Assembly: GCA_024699605.1 (NCBI GenBank)
Contig: JAILPJ010000051.1
Location: 1-62,540, forward strand
Length of the DNA: 62,540 bases
Direction: 5' to 3'
From: Desulfovibrio sp.
GTDB lineage: Bacteria; Desulfobacterota; Desulfovibrionia; Desulfovibrionales; Desulfovibrionaceae
Made by a program: the position numbers and the translations under genes. Shown here piece after piece: positions 1-7,739 of the stretch. The stretch's first letter is position 1. Each line of letters opens with the position of its first letter. The notes under the pieces are model-generated. The model was not told the origin of the DNA, made no database searches, and was given only the letters and a program-made list of their open reading frames with translations.

Positions 1-1
1 A

Positions 2-103
2 AGCAGCATTCATAAAAATGGCCTTGCCTTGCATAATCTCGATGAAATTGGAGCTGAGACCTATCGGTGTGAAAGACATTTTGACGTGCAAGCAGCTTGC
101 TAA
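2..103 (+). other. possible 3' end of an ORF entering from the left edge
   Basis: Frame 2 is open from the window edge to a TAA at 101-103, giving 33 residues that end in FDVQAAC. The composition looks protein-like rather than random, but no family is recognised and the start lies outside the window. It could be the tail of a real gene or part of the decayed region that follows. Confidence 0.2.
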
Positions 104-136
104 TCCACTCAACGAGAAAAATCTTTTCGATGCTGA

Positions 137-498
137 GTATATAAACACATCACTGGCCAGATATGCGCGGAGGGTTCTCCTCGGGGCCTGTTTCAGTCTG
201 AGATTGCGGCGCGATTCCACAGTGCAGTGAAATTATCAAGCCGAGGAGAGCGGGATGAAGTCAGCTGCCGACTCGATCGGGGCCGTCTGCGCCTAGTAAG
301 ATCTTACAAGCATCCACGGACTGGTATGACCCCGTGCCTTCGGGCAACGTACGTATCAATGTGGGTGCTGCCAACAAAAGAATAGCACGTTCAATGTATT
401 CGGACGTATGCGCGGGGTTAGCATTGCTGGCATCGGGTTTGGGCGTGTTATTTTTAGTGATACCGTTCCCAACTAGTTCTATATACAAGCGGTTCTAG
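137..498 (+). pseudogene. possible decayed gene of unknown family
   Basis: Two consecutive open stretches on the plus strand look like one protein broken by a frameshift. Frame 2 is open from 137 to a TAG at 383-385 and includes EIAARFHSAVKLSSRG followed by an arginine-rich segment. Frame 1 is open through to a TAG at 496-498 and includes DWYDPVPSGNVRINVG followed by a hydrophobic stretch (LALLASGLGVLFLVIPF) that could be a membrane segment. Neither stretch has a convincing start codon or ribosome binding site. No family is recognised. The alternative is non-coding sequence with chance open frames. Confidence 0.2.
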
Positions 499-994
499 TT
501 GCGTAGGGCTTGGACGTTAACCGATCCAAGTTTCATCGGAATATATCAGGAGACGAGACTCGATGGGCTGAAGGCCATTGGCTGATGAGGCTTGAGCACC
601 GGACTCGTTTCTGATTTTACGCTCCTGAGCCCCCGCACTGTATTTCGCGAATCGGTTATCGGGAGCCTCAAAACATTGGGCACGTCCCGAAGGAGAATTA
701 GCTCCAGAGGTGACGACATGGCGTCACTAGCCATTTTCCATCACACCTGATAATGCACATTTTCCAGAAAGCCACTGGCTCATGAGGCAAAGGGAATTGG
801 ACCCGGAGTTTATGAGTCGGTGGATTTTTTGTTTCTGACTCTGATACACTCACGTGGATCTATGCGACTGTCTCGGTGATATAAAAATCAAAGGGTGATT
901 TTCAATGCATTTTTCGTTTTTATCGCGCAATCTAAGCAATTCTACTCAATAACATCACATACGCATCATATATATCGAAAGATGCTGAAAAAGA
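499..994. other. gene-poor stretch without supported genes
   Basis: I see no gene here. A plus-strand open frame lies around 580-750 after a double TGA, but it has no start signal. A perfect 7-bp inverted repeat (AAAATCA at 884-890, TGATTTT at 896-902) sits about 100 bp upstream of the sigma-54 type promoter at 995. It could be an upstream activator site, but that is inference only. Confidence 0.4.
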
Positions 995-1010
995 TGGCAC
1001 AGAATTTGCA
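995..1010 (+). promoter_or_regulatory. sigma-54 (RpoN) type promoter
   Basis: The sequence TGGCACAGAATTTGCA matches the -24/-12 consensus (TGGCACG, four bases, TTGCW) in every position except the seventh. The GG and GC dinucleotides have the exact required spacing. Transcription would start near 1021, about 35 bases before the ATG of the small peptide gene at 1056. No activator gene is present nearby. Confidence 0.65.
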
Positions 1011-1055
1011 TGTTTCCATGGCATAAAAACACATTTTTGACAAAGGAGTTCTGAC

Positions 1056-1154
1056 ATGGAAATGCTGATTTTTGCCGTCATTATTTTTGAAATCGCACTA
1101 ATCCCTTTTGTTGTCCGTTCTCTGTCTGACCTGGCTGATGAATATGTGAGGTAA
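1056..1154 (+). CDS. 32-residue hydrophobic peptide
   Basis: A 32-codon gene preceded by a strong ribosome binding site (AAAGGAG, 7 bases before the ATG). The product is hydrophobic over residues 4-20 and ends in a polar, charged tail (SLSDLADEYVR). This fits a single-pass inner-membrane peptide. It lies between a near-consensus sigma-54 promoter (995-1010) and a strong terminator (1252-1312), so the unit looks like a complete short transcript. No family is recognised. The size and layout recall type I toxin peptides and small membrane stress regulators, but nothing in the sequence proves either role. It is the best-supported expressed unit in an otherwise decayed region. Confidence 0.55.
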   Translation: MEMLIFAVIIFEIALIPFVVRSLSDLADEYVR

Positions 1155-1251
1155 TCACTTGTCGTAGCACACCCGCGTACCAGCGTGGGTCAGAAAACGT
1201 GGCCTGTTGTGGGATTAATCTCACGCAGCGACGCATCTGATCTGGATATTT

Positions 1252-1312
1252 GCCGCTAACAGGAGAGCAAAGGGAAATCGGCCCCTAGCGCTGGCCTGTT
1301 AGCGGCTTTTTT
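1252..1312 (+). terminator. Rho-independent terminator with long stem
   Basis: A perfect 12-bp inverted repeat (GCCGCTAACAGG at 1252-1263 and its complement at 1295-1306) is followed by six T residues. The 31-base loop could form a smaller inner hairpin. It closes the transcript that starts at the sigma-54 promoter near 995. Confidence 0.75.
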
Positions 1313-1809
1313 GAAATTAGATGTCTCCAGGGAGGAAGAAGTTTTAGTGGCTGACTCTGTTAAGGCCTCATAACAGTTTTTCGACCGGTGACACATACAC
1401 TACATCTCTTCTTTGCTTCACGTCAAAAAAATTGCCGATTTTTCTATTGTAATTCAAGGGATTTTTCTCAACAAAAATTTTTCATGGGTGTTTGCTTATC
1501 AGAAGCGAGAGCGCAAAAAAATGCCTATAATATAGGTAGGTTGACGTAAATGCGCTTGGTCGTAGGCTAAAATGGATGTCTTATGTTTGTTTTGACGAAG
1601 TAATTTGAATTTGGTCTGACAGCATGCTTGTGTGACAAGGGGAGAGCGAGGTTAAAGGTTAGATGCCTTGCCAAAAGATGTAAAAAAGCCATAAAAACGC
1701 ACGAAGACGTTTATGAAAGATGAGAGATTTTGGAGCAGAGCGGGCGCAAGAGAATTGATAGGCCGACGCCCCTGCGGCCGTGAATTCCTCATTGATCTTC
1801 GAAGAACCC
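1313..1809. other. AT-rich intergenic stretch
   Basis: No gene is supported. A perfect 13-base palindrome with a -10-like core (CCTATAATATAGG, 1524-1536) is present, followed by TTGACG at 1541. Either could belong to a promoter for the gene at 1810, but the spacing to a partner element is not convincing. Confidence 0.35.
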
Positions 1810-2178
1810 ATGATATATCCGCGTTACTTTCCTGATAACGAATACATGACAATCTGGCAGATTCTGCAACGCTGGCAGAAAATTCCCCTGCAAGAACTTA
1901 TGAGCCTTATCAATTGGTTCGGCGGCAGCCGGCCAAAGCTGCCGCCACACGTCATGTGGCCACCCGCCGAAGGAACATCGAATGCTCGCGGCGCCTATCT
2001 GTATCCACTGGGACGCGTCGAGCTGAAGATTGTGGGCAAAATCGACGGACTTTGCCGCATCGAAGACAACGACGGGGTTATCTATTCCTGCAGTATTGAC
2101 ACGACGCCCAAAAAACACTGCGAACCTGTTGGTGAACTGTACTTTCTCGCCAGCGATGTCGTTCGTCTTGAACAGTAA
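1810..2178 (+). CDS. hypothetical protein, possibly cut short by an in-frame stop
   Basis: The 122-residue product starts MIYPRYFPDNEYMTIW. A GTG at 1780 would add ten residues, and neither start has a good ribosome binding site. Codon use has a G/C-rich third position, so the frame looks genuinely coding. The minus-strand frame over the same bases is judged a shadow. No family is recognised. After the TAA at 2176-2178 the same frame continues with a Pro/Ala/Lys-rich segment (PLSAQAPKKPAPRKQVKAEA) and meets further in-frame stops at 2308 and 2383. The protein may once have been longer. Confidence 0.4.
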   Translation: MIYPRYFPDNEYMTIWQILQRWQKIPLQELMSLINWFGGSRPKLPPHVMWPPAEGTSNARGAYLYPLGRVELKIVGKIDGLCRIEDNDGVIYSCSIDTTPKKHCEPVGELYFLASDVVRLEQ

Positions 2179-2385
2179 CACCCCGATTATCTTGCCGAAC
2201 CCATGGCGCCGCTCTCAGCGCAGGCTCCTAAGAAGCCTGCGCCTCGCAAGCAAGTCAAAGCCGAGGCTCCAGAGCGAGTCATGTCGCCGGACGCCATTCA
2301 CAAAGTATAGCGCGAATATGTCAGTATCAGGCCGAATGACTTTTTAGCCCGAAGAAATCAAAGCATAGGCAACCAATACTCTTAA

Positions 2386-2651
2386 GCAAATTTGAACCAA
2401 GACAGGGCTGTCATTGACGCTTGTGTCGTTGTGATGGTCTTCTTGTCGGCGTTCTGATTGATGACGCGGGGCTGCCGGGAAATCGGCTGCGCCTACGTCA
2501 AAGCTTAGCCTGTCATCGGCATCAGGATGGATTTCCGGAATGCCGGCGATACCGATCACGACAAGGTCAATCCATGATCGAAGGAAGCTGCGTTGACATC
2601 ACCAAAGATTTCGATGGCGTATTGAAATTCTTAAAAGAACTTGAATCATGA
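2386..2651 (+). pseudogene. decayed nucleoside 2-deoxyribosyltransferase
   Basis: Reading across frames 1 and 3 rebuilds the typical core of this family. It starts with a NLNQDRAVIDAC segment, then a GVLIDDAG stretch (frame 3), then the hallmark EIGCAYVKA and PVIGIRMDFRNAGD segments (frame 1), then MIEGSCVDI near the end (frame 3). Intact enzymes transfer the deoxyribosyl group between purine and pyrimidine bases. Here at least three frame changes and an in-frame TAG after VKA break the gene, and the N-terminal part is not clear. The final TGA (2649-2651) overlaps the ATG of umuD, which suggests the two were once translated together. Confidence 0.6.
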
Positions 2652-3077
2652 AAGCCAACATCATCGGACAATCTTCCGGATCCCCGGAAGAGCACACTCA
2701 GCCCTTGTATCTCAGCCCTGTGCAGGCGGGATTCCCTTCCCCCGGCCGAAGACTACATGGACGGTCCACTCGACCTCCACGATCATCTGGTCAGGCACAA
2801 AACCGCAACCTTTTTTCTGCGTGCCAGCGGGCAATCCATGATCAATGCAGGAATCTTTGATGGTGACCTTCTGGTGGTCGATCGGATCATCCCTGCAGGC
2901 CACAATAAGGTGGTTATTGCCGCCCTGGACGGTGAGCTGACGGTCAAGCGGCTCGTCCGGCGGGAAGGTAGGGTTCTGCTTGTGCCAGAAAATCCAGACT
3001 ATCCTGAAATAGACATCACCGAGCATGAGTACGTCCATATCTGGGGAGTGGTGACCTATGTGATCCATAAGTTGTAA
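2648..3077 (+). pseudogene. umuD: umuD-like DNA polymerase V subunit, single-base frameshift
   Basis: The reading frame from ATG 2648 runs through VQAGFPSP, which carries the Ala-Gly self-cleavage site of UmuD. It then loses frame at a run of five C residues (2739-2743). Removing one C joins it to the frame that ends at 3077. The joined protein of about 142 residues has the serine of the catalytic dyad in SGQSM and the lysine in LTVKRLV, so both catalytic residues remain. UmuD forms polymerase V with UmuC for error-prone lesion bypass under SOS control. No umuC follows. The extra C may be a true mutation, a slippery tract or a sequencing error. Confidence 0.75.
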
Positions 3078-3084
3078 ACAATGA

Positions 3085-3321
3085 ATGGACAGTAGTGCTC
3101 TCGTGCAAATTTTCTACGGACAGACATGCTCTGGCATGGAAGGCAAGCTTAAGAAAGAGTTCTGCTACAAGTACAAAGGCTGTAAGCGGAGCATGTCTCT
3201 CAGGTCATGTGATTTCGTATCTCTTGGCGACGCAAGGATCGAATGCGCTCTGGTCCACGAGGACGTCAGGAACGGCCTCGACCCTTTTGAGATGATTTTG
3301 TTGCGTATGGATCAAATGTAA
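3085..3321 (+). CDS. small hypothetical protein
   Basis: A 78-codon open frame fills the gap between umuD and the DUF4268 gene, where umuC would normally lie. The product has four cysteines and ends in a hydrophobic stretch (FEMILLRMDQM). It does not resemble UmuC and no family is recognised. There is no clear ribosome binding site. It may be a chance frame. Confidence 0.25.
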   Translation: MDSSALVQIFYGQTCSGMEGKLKKEFCYKYKGCKRSMSLRSCDFVSLGDARIECALVHEDVRNGLDPFEMILLRMDQM

Positions 3322-3338
3322 CAGAAAGATGGATCATT

Positions 3339-4322
3339 ATGACAAAGCTAGGAAGGCTGGAAGAGATACAAGATCTGCGGGGAGTATGGGCGGACGAAGC
3401 TCGCTACCTAACACCGTGGCTCGCTCAAGACGAGAACATCGCGATTCTTTCCGACGCAATAGGGATCGATATTACGGTTGATGAGACTGAATCCCCAGTC
3501 GGGGACTTCTCTGCGGACATCCTTGCGACTGAAACGGTGACCGGAAGGAAGATAATAATAGAGAACCAGCTGGAAAGTACCGACCATGAGCATCTAGGAA
3601 AGCTGATCACATACGCATCCGGCAAGTCCGCTGACGTCGTGATCTGGATAGTCAAGCGAGCTCGGGAGGAGCACAGGTCGGCCATCGAATGGCTCAACAG
3701 TCACACGGACGACACCGTGGGTTTCTTCCTCTGCGAGATCAAGCTCTTTAGGATAGGTGAATCGGATCCTGCGGTGAAGTTCGAGGTAATCGAGAAGCCC
3801 AACGACTGGACGAAGGAGATTAAGAAAAGCGGCAACACGAGTGAGACGAAGCAGCAGCGTTATGACTACTGGGCAGCGTTTAATGAGTACGCTTTCAGGG
3901 ATAGTCGGTTCTCTAAGAATTTTAATCGCCGGAAGCCATCCTTTGACCATTGGATGGACTTCAGTATGGGCTCCTCCGCATACCACTTGTCAGTCCGCCA
4001 GCTCAGGGAGAGCAACGAACTGGCCGTCGACTTCTACATCCAGGAAGACAAGAACCTGTTCAATTTTCTCTTTAGTCGTAAAGATCAGATCGAATCCGAT
4101 TCCGGACTAGAGTTCGCATGGAAGGAGCTCCCCGGCAGGAAGTCTAGCCGCATAGTGATGTCTAGGGGCAACGTCATTTTTTCCGACAGCAAGCAATGTA
4201 ATTCGCAGTTCGAATGGATTGCGCAAACGATGCTCAAGATGAAGGACGTGTTCAAGAAAAATGTTGCATTGTATCAGGCCGAAGAATGGCCCGATTCCTT
4301 AAGCAACATCTCCAAGCACTAA
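3339..4322 (+). CDS. PD-(D/E)XK nuclease-like protein with DUF4268 domain
   Basis: A 327-residue protein. The N-terminal half has a nuclease-like core: Asp60 in SADILATE, then E75-N-Q77 in RKIIIENQ, followed by a DHEHLGKLITYA helix, as in the PD-(D/E)XK-like domains often paired with DUF4268. The C-terminal half (about 170-320) is DUF4268-like, including YDYWAAFNEYAF and a SFDHWMDFSMGSS segment. The usual Lys of the motif appears replaced by Gln, which is common in this subfamily. The role is unknown; a part in DNA restriction or defence is inference only. Arginine is often AGG or AGA and isoleucine often ATA, unlike the housekeeping genes further right. This supports acquisition by transfer. 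The gene appears intact. Confidence 0.7.
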   Translation: MTKLGRLEEIQDLRGVWADEARYLTPWLAQDENIAILSDAIGIDITVDETESPVGDFSADILATETVTGRKIIIENQLESTDHEHLGKLITYASGKSADVVIWIVKRAREEHRSAIEWLNSHTDDTVGFFLCEIKLFRIGESDPAVKFEVIEKPNDWTKEIKKSGNTSETKQQRYDYWAAFNEYAFRDSRFSKNFNRRKPSFDHWMDFSMGSSAYHLSVRQLRESNELAVDFYIQEDKNLFNFLFSRKDQIESDSGLEFAWKELPGRKSSRIVMSRGNVIFSDSKQCNSQFEWIAQTMLKMKDVFKKNVALYQAEEWPDSLSNISKH

Positions 4323-5035
4323 AGCCTGACGTAATGTATCAACGAACGGAAGGGTCTGCGCCGACTTCGGAGAATGGCAAGGTTTGGATCATCTGGCACG
4401 AGTAAGAGGCTATTGAGCCGTGCATCCAAGGTGAGGCCGAGTAAAAGCAAATGGCCGAATCAAGGTGAATGAAGCTACATGCTAATCTGATCCCAAGACA
4501 ACCCTAATCTCAGCGTGCGCCAGAGCGTGAAGGGTAAGCTCAGGCTCGATGTGCAGTCGTTACCGCATTATGATTTCCGTTAAAGATACGGCAAACAAGT
4601 TTGAACTGTGGATTTGCGAGTTTCCTCAATAAAAATAACGAAAAAAATTTCAAAGCTAACCCAGATGAGTTATACCCTACGTGGGGCAACAGTATCGTTC
4701 AAAAAACCATTGTATTTTAAAGGGAAAATATGGCTAGTTTTGTCGGTGTGGCGCTGGCACTTGGCTATGCTGTCACGAAGAATAGGTATGAGGACAAGGT
4801 CAAAATTTTAGCCTTCTTATCGTGAATCTAGGCACTATTTTTGCATATATGTTTTCTTTTTTATAATGTTCGTAAATAATCATCCACCGTTTCCGATGGG
4901 AGGGGACTACAGATGTTTGGCGAAAACGTTGCATCGCTAACGCCGGTCCTCCAGAGCTAGTCAAGCCCCTGCATTAAACGCATGTGAAGGATACGGCTTG
5001 AGGAATGAATCACGAAAAGGGTAGATTTTGAAAAA
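4323..5035. other. intergenic stretch with one possible small ORF
   Basis: No convincing gene lies between the DUF4268 gene and the tandem repeat beside the tRNA cluster, apart from the 31-codon frame at 4730 listed separately. Confidence 0.4.
4730..4825 (+). CDS. possible 31-residue small peptide
   Basis: ATG 4730 follows AAAGGGAAAAT, a fair ribosome binding site. The product begins MASFVGVALALGYAVTKN, which is mildly hydrophobic, and ends at a TGA at 4823-4825. No family is recognised and there is no clear promoter or terminator. It may be noise. Confidence 0.25.
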   Translation: MASFVGVALALGYAVTKNRYEDKVKILAFLS

Positions 5036-5059
5036 GCGTGCGGGGAAGCGTGCGGGGAA
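5036..5059. repeat. tandem 12-bp direct repeat beside tRNA cluster
   Basis: GCGTGCGGGGAA occurs twice head to tail (5036-5047 and 5048-5059). It sits at the junction between the decayed region and the terminator of the tRNA operon. Short tandem repeats beside tRNA genes can be integrase arm-binding sites or leftover attachment sequence. No second copy of the tRNA 3' end was seen further left in the window. Confidence 0.6.
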
Positions 5060-5060
5060 A

Positions 5061-5097
5061 CGAAAAAGGGCTTACGGAGAATGTTCCGTAAGCCCTT
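5061..5097 (-). terminator. terminator of the tRNA operon
   Basis: A perfect 13-bp stem (AAGGGCTTACGGA and its complement, 5066-5078 and 5085-5097) with a 6-base loop. On the minus strand it is followed by a T run. It lies directly downstream of the last tRNA gene. Confidence 0.8.
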
Positions 5098-5105
5098 GAT
5101 ATTAT

Positions 5106-5180
5106 TGGAGCGGGAAACGGGATTTGAACCCGCGACGTCCAGCTTGGGAAGCTGACACTCTACCGCTGAGTTATTCCCGC
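5106..5180 (-). tRNA. tRNA-Gly (CCC)
   Basis: The minus strand begins GCGGGAATAACTCAG, carries the T-loop GGTTCAAATCC, and ends in an encoded CCA. The anticodon loop is TTCCCAA between CAGC and GCTG stems, so the anticodon is CCC. It is the last gene of a four-tRNA operon, and its 3' end faces the decayed region to the left, a usual integration target. Confidence 0.9.
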
Positions 5181-5195
5181 AATATGCTTTTCACG

Positions 5196-5270
<75 letters not shown>

Positions 5271-5347
5271 ATGGAGCGATATTTACGGTTCCCTAAAGGA
5301 ACGACTATGGAGAAAAGCCTTTTCCCTAAAAAGATACAATCAAAAAA

Positions 5348-5423
<76 letters not shown>

Positions 5424-5443
5424 TGGTAGAGAAAGAAAAAATT

Positions 5444-5517
<74 letters not shown>

Positions 5518-5600
5518 ATCTGCTCTATTGTGTGTGGTGACGTTGAGACTACAGCCAATGCGGGAAAACTTTCCCTGGCTGAGGTGACGACGCGTCGACA

Positions 5601-5629
5601 TCTATATTCGGATTGCGAAAATCTGTCAA
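5601..5629 (-). promoter_or_regulatory. sigma-70 promoter of the tRNA operon
   Basis: On the minus strand TTGACA (5629-5624) is separated by exactly 17 bases from TATAGA (5606-5601). This is close to consensus and points at the tRNA-Cys gene. Confidence 0.75.
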
Positions 5630-5971
5630 GCGGAATCTTGGGAAAAATTGTGATTGCTTGCGAAGGATTTCCTTTCCCCACAGGATAAAGGGCTTATTGA
5701 TGTTCTTTGAATGCCTCAAAGACCAGAAAAATCCCCGTAACACAGTTCGTTAAGCAGAAGCCATTTTGCTAGGGCTGAGCAGAAGCTGAGGGCTTGGTTG
5801 GAAAATTTTTGTACTGGGAGACGGGAGATTGAGTCGTTAGGTCTGTTGAATTTTTGCAATAGACCGATATTAAGAGAAGAAAATTGCTGCAAAATGATTT
5901 TCTGAAAATACTGGATTTTTGAGCCTTTAGCGTGTTCCTGAAAGTTTTTTTGAATTTGTTTTTCACTCTGG
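5630..5971. other. intergenic stretch
   Basis: About 340 bases between the tRNA promoter and the porin promoter. I see no gene or strong RNA structure here. Confidence 0.4.
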
Positions 5972-5999
5972 TTGACATGCTAAGTGAATTGTGTATTCT
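5972..5999 (+). promoter_or_regulatory. promoter of first porin gene
   Basis: TTGACA (5972-5977) and TATTCT (5994-5999) are separated by 16 bases and precede the porin start at 6101. This leaves a leader of about 95 bases. Confidence 0.55.
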
Positions 6000-6100
6000 G
6001 TCGCTCAGTCAAAAAAATTGCACCGTGCTGCCTCCCTTGAGTCAACAACTTGCCGGGGCCCTGTGCAAACTTGGCTAAATATTCCTAGGAGGATGCCCAT

Positions 6101-7699
6101 ATGTCATCGACAAATTTTGTCAAACGCTTCAAAAAACAGTGCATGGTCGCTCTTTTGGCAGCCGGTATGTTGTTTGGAGCAACCACTGGTGCTCAGGCCG
6201 TAGATTTTAAAGCTTCAGGTGAATGGCTTGTTGGTTTTGGTCTTGGTGATGCCAACTTTGGCGAGGGTGGCGAGAAAACGGATATTTTCTCTGCAGCTCA
6301 GCGTTTCCGTGTGCAGTTGGATGCCGTGGCAAGTGAAAATCTTTCCGGCACTCTCTTCTTCGAAATCGGCACGCAAGAATGGGGCAACAATTTAGATGCT
6401 AAAGGCGGTGCCCTGGGTGCTGATGGCGATCGCGTCATCAAGGTTAAGAACGCCTATATTGACTGGATCGTGCCGCAGACCGATCTTAAGCTTCGTATGG
6501 GCTTACAAGCCCTCGCATTGCCTAACTTCGCCGGCGGATCCGCAATCATGGACGGTGACGTAGCGGCTATTTCTGCTAACTATCAATTCAATGACAATGT
6601 GGCCCTGACTGCTTTTTGGATGCGTCCTGTCAATGACAACTTCCTGGGAAGTGCGAAAGAAAACGGCCGCGATGCTCATTTCCTCGATAATATTGATTTC
6701 TTTGGTTTGACTCTGCCTTTGACCTTCGAAGGATTTGAGATCACTCCTTGGGCTATGTACGGAATTATTGGCCGCAATGCACTTGATGACATCAACGGTT
6801 GGAATGGAAACTACGATGCCAGTGATGGTGACTTGTTGCATACTCTGTACGCGTACATCCCCGGCACGGATCCGATAAACAGAACCTTTGGCGATCGTAG
6901 CCGCGCCTACGCTGACGCCTGGTTCTTTGGTTTACCCTTCAATGTGACCGCTTTTGATCCCCTGAACATCGAATTTGATGTCAACTATGGCTATGTGTCA
7001 GGTCTGGGCAGCACCACCGTCACCAACTATAAAAACTGGGAACGTTTCGGTGTGAACAATAGTGACGTTCGTGCCGATTCTCTGAGACAGGGTTGGTTGG
7101 TTAAGGCCTTAGTCGAATACAAAATGGATTGGGGCGTTCCGGGCATCTTTGGCTGGTATTCATCTGGTGATGACGGTGACGTCAAGAATGGTAGCGAGCG
7201 TATGCCCTCCATTGCTGGTGCCGGATCCTTTACCTCCTTTATGGGCTGCAACGGTACGGACTGGTGGTCTGATAGAGTCGGTGTCAAGGGTCTCTTCTAC
7301 GAAAACAACATGACCTATGCTGGTACCTGGGGTGTTGGTCTTCAGATCCGCGATATGTCATTCCTCGAAGATCTCACACACACCTTCCGTATTGCCTACT
7401 GGGGTGGCACCAACAGCACCGACATGGTCAAGTACGTTGGCGCTGCAGGTACCGCCTTTGATGTATCCTTTGATGGTCCTTATCTGACCACCAACGACGG
7501 CCTTCTGGAATTCAACCTCGACAACAGCTACCAGATCTACGAGAATCTGTCCGTCAATCTTGACCTCGGTTACATCGTGAACATGATGGATCACGATACC
7601 TGGTCCCGCAGCTGGACAAAGCGTGGATATACTGAGGGCGAGAACTTCAGCAAGAAAGATGCCTGGAAAGCTCAGTTGACCTTTAATTATTCCTTCTAG
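6101..7699 (+). CDS. outer membrane homotrimeric porin (Desulfovibrio type)
   Basis: A 532-residue precursor. The signal peptide has a basic start, a hydrophobic core, and a likely cut after AQA at about residue 33. The body alternates polar and hydrophobic residues with many Gly, Asp and aromatic residues. It ends in NYSF, the terminal aromatic that marks outer-membrane beta-barrels. It should form a trimeric channel for small solutes. The ATG at 6101 follows AGGAGG. A close paralogue lies at 8124. The two share long stretches such as the segment after AQA, the IVPQTDLKLRMG block and the GVPGIFGWY block, so they arose by duplication. Confidence 0.88.
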   Translation: MSSTNFVKRFKKQCMVALLAAGMLFGATTGAQAVDFKASGEWLVGFGLGDANFGEGGEKTDIFSAAQRFRVQLDAVASENLSGTLFFEIGTQEWGNNLDAKGGALGADGDRVIKVKNAYIDWIVPQTDLKLRMGLQALALPNFAGGSAIMDGDVAAISANYQFNDNVALTAFWMRPVNDNFLGSAKENGRDAHFLDNIDFFGLTLPLTFEGFEITPWAMYGIIGRNALDDINGWNGNYDASDGDLLHTLYAYIPGTDPINRTFGDRSRAYADAWFFGLPFNVTAFDPLNIEFDVNYGYVSGLGSTTVTNYKNWERFGVNNSDVRADSLRQGWLVKALVEYKMDWGVPGIFGWYSSGDDGDVKNGSERMPSIAGAGSFTSFMGCNGTDWWSDRVGVKGLFYENNMTYAGTWGVGLQIRDMSFLEDLTHTFRIAYWGGTNSTDMVKYVGAAGTAFDVSFDGPYLTTNDGLLEFNLDNSYQIYENLSVNLDLGYIVNMMDHDTWSRSWTKRGYTEGENFSKKDAWKAQLTFNYSF

Positions 7700-7739
7700 G
7701 TTCCTTACCACGATAAAAGGTAACGTAGTCAGTTTGCAG

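Noticed and set aside
1789-2181. Minus-strand open frame of 130 codons opposite the hypothetical gene at 1810
   Set aside because: The plus strand has the better codon pattern, and its frame continues with protein-like sequence beyond the stop. The minus frame has no ribosome binding site.
4750-4770. TGGCAC followed by TATGCT as another sigma-54 promoter
   Set aside because: The spacing between the GG and GC elements is one base too long.
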